Source: Candidatus Dormiibacterota bacterium (GTDB lineage: Bacteria; Chloroflexota; Dormibacteria; UBA8260; Bog-877). Taken from it: a stretch of DNA of 10,566 nucleotides. Location of the stretch: positions 1 to 10,566 of the forward strand of contig PLTL01000083.1 in NCBI GenBank assembly GCA_003164475.1. The letters are read 5' to 3'. Below are positions 5,910 to 10,566 of the stretch, piece by piece. Within the stretch, counting starts at the first letter, position 1. Every line of letters starts with the position of its first letter. Under the pieces are notes generated by a model, which had not been told where the DNA came from, made no database searches, and saw only the letters and a list, made by a program, of their open reading frames with translations. A program made the position numbers and the translations under genes.

Positions 5910-7214
5910 GTGAGCGAGGTACTTATTCGGGAGAGAACCGGTGTCGAGAGCGCCCTGGTCGGGGGCATCTCATCGCAGTTCCGGATCAACCCCTTCACGG
6001 GCGGCCATCTCACCGTGCGGCGAGCCAAGGGAGCTGTCATCGAGACCGTCGATGGAAACAGCTATCTCGACATGTTCATGGCCCACGGCAGCACCGTGCT
6101 CGGCCATGGCCACCCGGCTGTGATGCAGGCCGTGCGCGATAGTTTGGACGACGGCGTTGTGGTCGGCTACGAGACCGGGCTGGGGGAGGTTGTGGCGAGC
6201 CGGATCGCCGAGACGGTGCCTTCGGCCCAGGCGGTGCGGTTCACGGCGAGCGGCAGCGAGGCGGTGGGGTCGGCGCTCCGCCTGGCGCGGGCCCACACGG
6301 GACGCGACGTGATCATCAAGATCGATGGCCACTTCAACGGTGGCACCGATTACGCGATGGTCAACTCGCTGGTCGCCAACACCGACAGGGACAACCCCGG
6401 CGGCCGGCCGTCGCGCCCGATCCTCTCCTCCGGGGGCATCCCGGCATCGGTCGCCGAGTCGGTGGTCCCGGTTCCCTGGAACGATCTACCGGCCCTCGAA
6501 GCTGCCTTCGCCGCTCATTCCGGCCAGGTGGCCGGCGTGATCATGGTGCCCATCGACTTCAACAACGGCTGCATCACCACCACGACCGAGTACCTCGCCG
6601 CCGCTCTGGAGATGACCCACAGCCACGGGGCTCTGCTCATCTTCGATGAGATCCTCTCCGGCTACAAGACCGGTCTGGGGGGTGCCCAGGTCCTCTATGG
6701 CGTCATCCCCGATCTCACCCTGCTCTCCAAGTGTGTGAGCAGCGGCGTCCCGCTCTCGGTGCTCTGCGGACGGAAGGAGATCATGGAAACCCTCATGGTG
6801 CCGCTGCCGGCGGGCGCCATCCAGGGCGGCACCTTCGCGGGTAACATCATGGGCCTGGCGGCGGCCCGCGCCACCCTCGAGCTGCTCTCGGCGCCGTCGT
6901 TCTACCCGGATCTACTGGCCCGCTCGGAGCGGTTCTTCCGAGAGCTGCAGGGGGTCTTTGACGCCTCGCCGCTCCCCGCCCACGTGCAATGGGTGGGATG
7001 CATGTTCACGGTGTACATGGGTACGCGTGATCCGGTCACCAGCTACGCGCAGATGCGAACTCTGGACCAGGCGCTGAGCAAGCGCTACTTCGCTCGCTGC
7101 ATCGCCGACGGCGTTTACTTCCACACCGACTTCACGGTGTCGGCTGCCCACTCCGACAGCATCCTCGCTCAGGTGCTCGAGCGCATGGAGCGGGCGGCCT
7201 CGAGCCTGGCATGA
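5910..7214 (+). CDS. Class III PLP-dependent aminotransferase, glutamate-1-semialdehyde aminomutase-like
   Basis: This is a 434-residue fold-type I pyridoxal phosphate enzyme, the usual length for the class. It is recognised by FTASGSEAV (residues 111-119, phosphate-binding), IFDEILSGYKTGLGGAQ (244-260; D246 for the pyridine nitrogen), the PLP lysine K274 in LLSKCVSSGVPLSVLCG, and GGTFAGN (306-312). The pattern GGAQxLYGVxPDLTxLxK is closest to the HemL-type aminotransferase branch. It is not a plain HemL: the segment after the lysine is CVSSG where the branch usually has a glycine-rich IGGG-type loop, and the block near residue 140 is GHFNGGTD. A catabolic or biosynthetic transamination is therefore more likely than haem synthesis. 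The SD GAGGAG lies 6 nt before the GTG start. The TGA stop overlaps an ATG that opens a 14-codon mini-ORF leading to the kinase gene. Glutamate dehydrogenase two genes on would recycle the amino acceptor/donor pair. Confidence 0.9.
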   Translation: MSEVLIRERTGVESALVGGISSQFRINPFTGGHLTVRRAKGAVIETVDGNSYLDMFMAHGSTVLGHGHPAVMQAVRDSLDDGVVVGYETGLGEVVASRIAETVPSAQAVRFTASGSEAVGSALRLARAHTGRDVIIKIDGHFNGGTDYAMVNSLVANTDRDNPGGRPSRPILSSGGIPASVAESVVPVPWNDLPALEAAFAAHSGQVAGVIMVPIDFNNGCITTTTEYLAAALEMTHSHGALLIFDEILSGYKTGLGGAQVLYGVIPDLTLLSKCVSSGVPLSVLCGRKEIMETLMVPLPAGAIQGGTFAGNIMGLAAARATLELLSAPSFYPDLLARSERFFRELQGVFDASPLPAHVQWVGCMFTVYMGTRDPVTSYAQMRTLDQALSKRYFARCIADGVYFHTDFTVSAAHSDSILAQVLERMERAASSLA

Positions 7215-7255
7215 GCGGCGTGCTCGACGCACCCACCGGCTGGGCTTCGGACTGA
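7211..7255 (+). other. 14-codon mini-ORF bridging aminotransferase and kinase
   Basis: An ATG at 7211 overlaps the aminotransferase TGA (ATGA). The frame runs 14 codons (MSGVLDAPTGWASD) to a TGA at 7253-7255, whose last base is the A of the kinase ATG (TGATG). The kinase has no good SD of its own, so ribosomes may be handed from one gene to the next through this short frame. The peptide itself has no recognisable features. Chance overlap is possible. Confidence 0.35.
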
Positions 7256-8250
7256 TGGGCGCGGCACCCCAGATCCTGGTGGTGGGCGAGCTAATCGCCG
7301 ATGCGGTGGTGATGGGTGACGGTGCGGAGGGGGCAGGCGTCCGGGGGGCGAGCGGGGCGCTCCGCCTCATAGTTCGGCCGGGCGGATCTCCCGCCAATGC
7401 CGCGGTGGGATTGGCCCGGCTGGGCGTCGCCGTAGGGTTCGTGGGACGGCTCTCCGCGTCGGGGTTGGGGCCTTGGCTGACCGCCCACCTCACCGGCAAC
7501 GGGGTGGACGTCGGCCACTCGCTCATCGCCAGCGAGGCGCCGACCCTGGCGATCGTGGCCCTGGACGCCGCCGGGCTGGCCAGCTACAGCTTCTACGGGG
7601 CGGACACGGCGGACTGGCAGTGGCGTCCCGAGGAGCTACCGCGGACCGACGAGCTGTCCGTCGCGGCGGTGCACACGGGATCCCTGGCGACGGCGGTCGC
7701 GCCGGGCGCGGGCGCGCTCGCCGCATGGATCGGGGAGGTCCATGCCCGCGGTGGGATCCTGATCTCGTACGACCCCAACGTGCGGCCCTCGCGGATCGCC
7801 GATGCTGCGGCCTTCACCGAACGGGCCCGTTTCCTAGTGCGACAGGCCCACCTGGTGAAGGTGAGCGAGGGGGACATGGCCTTCATGTACCCGCAGGCTG
7901 ATCCATTGGAGGTTGCCCGCTCCTGGGCTGCGGAGGGCCCGGACCTCGTCGTACTCACCCGGGGCCCCCGGGAGGCCGTGGCCTTCCGCGCGGACGGCTC
8001 GCGGGTGGCCGGGCCGGCCCTGTCCGGCCCCGTGGTCGACACCGTGGGCGCCGGTGACGCCTACTCCGCGGGCCTGCTGGCGTGGCTGAAAGAGGCGGGC
8101 GCGCTGCACCCCGGCGGGCCGGCGGCGCTCGGTTCGAAGGAGTTGCTATGTGCTCTCGACGTCGCCGGGCGCGTCGCCAGCGCCGCCTGTTCCCGGCCTG
8201 GGGCAGATCCGCCCCACCGATCTGAGGTCGCCGACGGGGCGTGGCCGTGA
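7255..8250 (+). CDS. PfkB-family (ribokinase-like) carbohydrate kinase
   Basis: This is a 331-residue ATP-dependent kinase that phosphorylates a hydroxyl of a sugar or sugar-like small molecule in the cytoplasm. The N-terminal strand ILVVGELIADAVV opens the fold. The first PfkB signature is RPGGSPANAAVGLARLG (41-57). The central blocks YDPNVRPS (172-179) and HLVKVSEGDM (199-208) are typical of fructokinase/KDG-kinase-like members. The second signature is DTVGAGDAYSAGLL (262-275) with the anion hole GAG and catalytic base D268. The C-terminal roughly 20 residues (Pro/Ser/Asp-rich) look like an unstructured tail. The ATG overlaps the stop of the preceding mini-ORF, and no convincing SD is present, so translation probably depends on upstream ribosomes. 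The substrate is unknown; by context it may be the deaminated or deacylated product of the pathway. Confidence 0.92.
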   Translation: MGAAPQILVVGELIADAVVMGDGAEGAGVRGASGALRLIVRPGGSPANAAVGLARLGVAVGFVGRLSASGLGPWLTAHLTGNGVDVGHSLIASEAPTLAIVALDAAGLASYSFYGADTADWQWRPEELPRTDELSVAAVHTGSLATAVAPGAGALAAWIGEVHARGGILISYDPNVRPSRIADAAAFTERARFLVRQAHLVKVSEGDMAFMYPQADPLEVARSWAAEGPDLVVLTRGPREAVAFRADGSRVAGPALSGPVVDTVGAGDAYSAGLLAWLKEAGALHPGGPAALGSKELLCALDVAGRVASAACSRPGADPPHRSEVADGAWP

Positions 8251-8321
8251 CCGCTTGGGTCTCCGCTGCCCGTGCCGACTGGTGTGTCCAGCCGCTCTCC
8301 AGTTCTCCGAATCGCAATCAC

Positions 8322-8343
8322 TGCCCACCCGTGTGGGTGGGCA
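8322..8343 (+). promoter_or_regulatory. Perfect 9-bp hairpin upstream of glutamate dehydrogenase
   Basis: TGCCCACCC, loop GTGT, GGGTGGGCA: a mismatch-free 9-bp stem with a tetraloop, ending 29 nt before the dehydrogenase ATG. The following bases (TCGGTCACTG) contain no T-run, so this is not a standard intrinsic terminator. It could separate dehydrogenase expression from the operon upstream, stabilise a processed mRNA end or control access to the ribosome site. Which of these applies cannot be told from sequence alone. Confidence 0.5.
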
Positions 8344-8372
8344 TCGGTCACTGTCCTACAGAGGTGAACGAC

Positions 8373-9647
8373 ATGGCAGTTGACACCGTGGCCACAACGC
8401 ACGCGGTGGACGATCCCTGGCTCAATGCGCAGCGACAGTTCGATGCCGCGGCCGACGTTCTCAATCTGGATCAGAGCGTACGGGCGATCCTCCGCGAGCC
8501 CAAGCGCCAGCTGACCGTCAACTTCCCGGTCAAGATGGACGACGGATCGGTCCGGGTTTTCGAGGGCTACCGGGTCCAGCACAACCTAAACCGGGGCCCG
8601 GCCAAGGGCGGCATCCGCTACCACGCTCAGGTCACGCTCAGCGAGGTCAAGGCGCTCGCGATGTGGATGACCTGGAAGTGCGCCGCCGCCGGTATACCCT
8701 TCGGTGGCGCCAAGGGTGGGGTCATCGTCGACCCCAAGCAGCTCAGTCCCAGCGAGTTGGAGCGGCTCACCCGGCGCTACGCTGCCGAGATCTCGATCTT
8801 GATCGGTCCCGAGCGAGACATCCCCGCCCCCGACGTCAACACAACCCCGCAGGTGATGGCCTGGATCATGGATACGGTATCGATGGCGGCCGGCTACTCG
8901 GTCCCGGCCGTGGTGACCGGCAAGCCGCTCTCGGTGGGGGGCAGCCAGGGGCGCAACGCGGCCACCGGCCGGGGGGTGGCCATCGTGGCCCTCCGGGCCT
9001 GTCGCCGTCTGGGTCGGGAGCCCAAGGATCTCACCGTCGCGGTCCAGGGCTTCGGCAATGCGGGGAGTATCGCCGCTGGGCTGATGGCCAGCGACGGGTT
9101 CAGCGTTCGGGCTGTCAGTGACAGCCGCGGCGGCATCTTCAGGGAGACGGGGCTGGACATCCCGGCGGTTATCGAGCACAAGCAGCGCACCGGCTCAGTG
9201 GTCGGCTTCCCCGGCACCCAGACCACGAGTAACGCCGCGATCCTCGAGGCGCCGGTCGACGTCCTGGTCCCCGCCGCCCTGGAGAACCAGATCACGGCGA
9301 GCAACGCTGGGCGGATCCAGGCCTCCCTGATCCTCGAGGCTGCCAACGGCCCGACCACTCCCGACGCCGACGACATCCTGGTCCGGCGTGGGGTCACGGT
9401 CGTCCCTGACATCGTCGCCAACGCCGGCGGCGTCACCGTGTCCTACTTCGAGTGGGTGCAGGATCTCCAGTCCTTCTTCTGGGAGGAGAAGGAGATCAAC
9501 GAACGCCTCGAGCGGATCATGACCGAGGCTTTCGAAACCTCTTGGGAGGCCTCCCAGCGTCTCGGCGTATCGCTCCGCCTGGGCGCCTACGCGGTGGCGG
9601 TCGAACGGGTCGCCGAGGCCACCCTGGTCCGAGGCATCTACCCGTGA
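8373..9647 (+). CDS. gdhA: Glutamate dehydrogenase (Glu/Leu/Phe/Val dehydrogenase family)
   Basis: This is a 424-residue oxidoreductase interconverting glutamate and 2-oxoglutarate plus ammonia with NAD(P). The frame stays open for 44 codons upstream, but ATG 8373 has SD GAGGTG with a 6-nt gap. That start also gives the length of RocG/GudB-type enzymes. Conserved residues are K78 in GPAKGGIRYH, K102 in MTWKCAAAG, catalytic K114 in IPFGGAKGGVIVDP and D154 in IPAPDVNT. The nucleotide-binding turn is VQGFGNAGS (224-232), followed by VSDSRGGIF. The C-terminal GGVTVSYFEWVQ (352-363) holds the serine expected in glutamate enzymes. K78 and this serine argue for glutamate over leucine or phenylalanine. 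In context it would release ammonia from glutamate made by the aminotransferase, regenerating 2-oxoglutarate. It is separated from the kinase gene by 122 bp with a hairpin, so it may also be expressed separately. The symbol is given at family level; cofactor preference is not settled by the sequence. Confidence 0.95.
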   Translation: MAVDTVATTHAVDDPWLNAQRQFDAAADVLNLDQSVRAILREPKRQLTVNFPVKMDDGSVRVFEGYRVQHNLNRGPAKGGIRYHAQVTLSEVKALAMWMTWKCAAAGIPFGGAKGGVIVDPKQLSPSELERLTRRYAAEISILIGPERDIPAPDVNTTPQVMAWIMDTVSMAAGYSVPAVVTGKPLSVGGSQGRNAATGRGVAIVALRACRRLGREPKDLTVAVQGFGNAGSIAAGLMASDGFSVRAVSDSRGGIFRETGLDIPAVIEHKQRTGSVVGFPGTQTTSNAAILEAPVDVLVPAALENQITASNAGRIQASLILEAANGPTTPDADDILVRRGVTVVPDIVANAGGVTVSYFEWVQDLQSFFWEEKEINERLERIMTEAFETSWEASQRLGVSLRLGAYAVAVERVAEATLVRGIYP

Positions 9648-9728
9648 GAAGTGCGCGCCATCGGGGTCGGCAGCGGCCTCAGGAGCGTCTCCAGTGAGCT
9701 GATCCGAATTCGGGAGCGACTTGATGCT

Positions 9729-9760
9729 TAACTATGCAAAACGATGATTTTGTCTAGTTA
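9729..9760. repeat. dif/att-like inverted repeat with 6-bp centre
   Basis: The arms TAACTATGCAAAA (9729-9741) and TTTTGTCTAGTTA (9748-9760) are complementary at 11 of 13 positions around the hexamer CGATGA. Two roughly 11-13-bp inverted arms around a 6-bp centre is the standard layout of tyrosine-recombinase crossover sites such as dif. The site lies in a 40-bp stretch of 30% GC (9721-9760) within otherwise GC-rich DNA, 18 bp before a tyrosine recombinase gene. It does not match the canonical dif arm sequences as I know them. An alternative reading is an operator for autoregulation of the recombinase. Confidence 0.55.
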
Positions 9761-9762
9761 GC

Positions 9763-9771
9763 TGCTATCCT
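9763..9771 (+). promoter_or_regulatory. Extended -10 for a leaderless recombinase transcript
   Basis: TGCTATCCT contains TATCCT (9766-9771), which fits TANNNT, preceded by TGC as in an extended -10. It ends 7 nt before the ATG at 9779, so the expected transcription start is the ATG itself. The absence of any SD before this ATG agrees with leaderless translation, which is common in Actinobacteria. No good -35 box is seen; its place is taken by the inverted repeat. Confidence 0.5.
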
Positions 9772-9778
9772 GGCCGCC

Positions 9779-10566
9779 ATGGCCGCCCCCCCTCCCCGCA
9801 TCCCCCTCTCCGAGGCCATCGAGGAGTTCCTGTCCTGGCAGGAGCTCGACCGCCACCGCAGCCCCGGGACGATCCGCGAGTACCGCCGGGACCTTGACGG
9901 CTTCGCCGCCTTCGCCGGCGGCGACCAGGGCGTCCCCGACGTCGCCGACATCGACCGCGACCTGCTCCGCGCCTACCAGCGCCACCTCGCCCGCCTCCAG
10001 GTCGGTCACCGCCGCGCTGCCGGACCCCTGGCGGTGGCCACCCGCGCCCGGCGCCTGGTCTCCCTGCGCAGCTTCCTGCGCTTCTCTGCCCGGGAGGAGT
10101 GGCTCCCCGGCGACCTGGGGACGACCATCGACCTGCCCCGGCTTCCCGAGCGCCTCCCCAAGCCGCTCGAGGCCGACGACCGTGACCGCCTGCTCCGGGC
10201 CCTTCCCGCCGGGACCGTCGCCGAGAAACGGGACCGCGCGCTCATCGGCTTCCTCCTCTCCACCGGCTGCCGGATCTCCGAGGCCCTCGCCCTCGACCGG
10301 ACCGACTGGCGCCGCGACCGGGTAACGGTCCGCGGCAAGGGCGACCGAGAGCGGGTCGTCATGGTCACGGCGCGGGCTCACGAGGCAATGCAGGACTATC
10401 TGGCCGCCCGCGCGGACCCCTCCCCCGCCCTCTTTGTTAGCTTCCAGCCGGCCTCCCGGGGCTCCCGGGACAATCGCCTGACGGCCAACGGCGCCCGGCA
10501 CATCTGCCGCCAGGTCGCTCGCGAGCTGGAGATCTCCCCCTTCCACCCCCACCAGCTGCGCCATAC
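9779..10566 (+). CDS. Tyrosine recombinase/integrase, XerC/D-like (partial, runs off the end)
   Basis: The first 262 residues of a site-specific DNA recombinase are visible. Residues 9-110 form the SAM-like core-binding domain (SEAIEEFLSWQELDRHRSPGTI..., then RRLVSLRSFLRFSAREEWLP). The catalytic domain starts at about residue 125. Catalytic residues seen are R165 in STGCRISEAL, K187 in VRGKGDRERVV, and the H-x-x-R pair H258/R261 in HPHQLRH. The second catalytic-domain histidine and the nucleophilic tyrosine lie beyond the window, about 35-45 residues on in related proteins. The compact layout matches Xer-type enzymes of about 300 residues more than large phage integrases with an arm-binding domain. 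The insert ARLQVGHRRAAGPLAVATRA between core-binding helices is longer than I expect for XerD. The coding strand is clearly C-rich (GCC, CTC, CGC codons), while the genes upstream use more G-ending codons, which suggests a different origin. Completeness cannot be judged. Confidence 0.92.
   Translation, partial: MAAPPPRIPLSEAIEEFLSWQELDRHRSPGTIREYRRDLDGFAAFAGGDQGVPDVADIDRDLLRAYQRHLARLQVGHRRAAGPLAVATRARRLVSLRSFLRFSAREEWLPGDLGTTIDLPRLPERLPKPLEADDRDRLLRALPAGTVAEKRDRALIGFLLSTGCRISEALALDRTDWRRDRVTVRGKGDRERVVMVTARAHEAMQDYLAARADPSPALFVSFQPASRGSRDNRLTANGARHICRQVARELEISPFHPHQLRH

Noticed and set aside
8241..8372. N-terminal 44-codon extension of glutamate dehydrogenase from the upstream GTG
   Set aside because: The extension overlaps the kinase end and encodes no conserved sequence. 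ATG 8373 has a good SD and gives the normal family length.
9704..9713. CCGAATTCGG palindrome after glutamate dehydrogenase as a terminator or operator
   Set aside because: It is only 10 bp with no loop and no T-run, is not repeated elsewhere that I could see, and is compatible with chance.

Overview
The window is GC-rich DNA whose genes have strongly G/C-ending codons, several GTG starts and short Shine-Dalgarno (SD) sites. It also has two TANNNT-type -10 elements, one placed as for a leaderless mRNA. This fits a high-GC bacterium, most likely an actinomycete-type lineage; Chloroflexota cannot be excluded. No rRNA, complete tRNA, CRISPR array or insertion sequence is visible. Positions 1-209 hold nothing I can call.

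Region 1 (210-1507) is a regulator and control region. A LacI-family repressor gene on the minus strand diverges from a plus-strand gene set. The intergenic DNA holds a TTGACA/TAGCCT promoter and two related LacI-type operators, GGAAAGCG-TTATCC next to the repressor start and GGAAAGCG-ATTGCC just after the predicted +1 of the plus-strand promoter. Between them lies a separate perfect 17-bp palindrome.

Region 2 (1508-5716) is a tight four-gene operon: a PIG-L/LmbE-type de-N-acetylase, an APC-superfamily permease, a calcineurin-like metallophosphoesterase and a nucleotidyltransferase-fold protein. Gaps are 13 nt, 21 nt and a 4-nt GTGA overlap. A 193-bp spacer follows.

Region 3 (5910-9647) continues on the same strand with a class III (glutamate-1-semialdehyde-type) aminotransferase, a 14-codon bridging mini-ORF, a PfkB-family kinase and, after a 122-bp gap with a strong hairpin, a glutamate dehydrogenase. 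Taken together (inference), the permease would import an amino compound, possibly N-acylated. The PIG-L enzyme would deacylate it, the aminotransferase would move the amine to 2-oxoglutarate, glutamate dehydrogenase would recycle the glutamate and release ammonia, and the PfkB kinase would phosphorylate a hydroxylated product. The LacI protein would sense an inducer. The substrate cannot be read from the sequence.

Region 4 (about 9721-10566) looks like the edge of a different module. A 40-bp stretch of 30% GC carries an inverted repeat with 13-bp arms around a 6-bp centre, the layout of a tyrosine-recombinase crossover site. It lies 18 bp before a tyrosine recombinase gene that runs off the window end. 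That gene prefers C-ending codons, unlike its neighbours, and appears to be expressed from a leaderless promoter.
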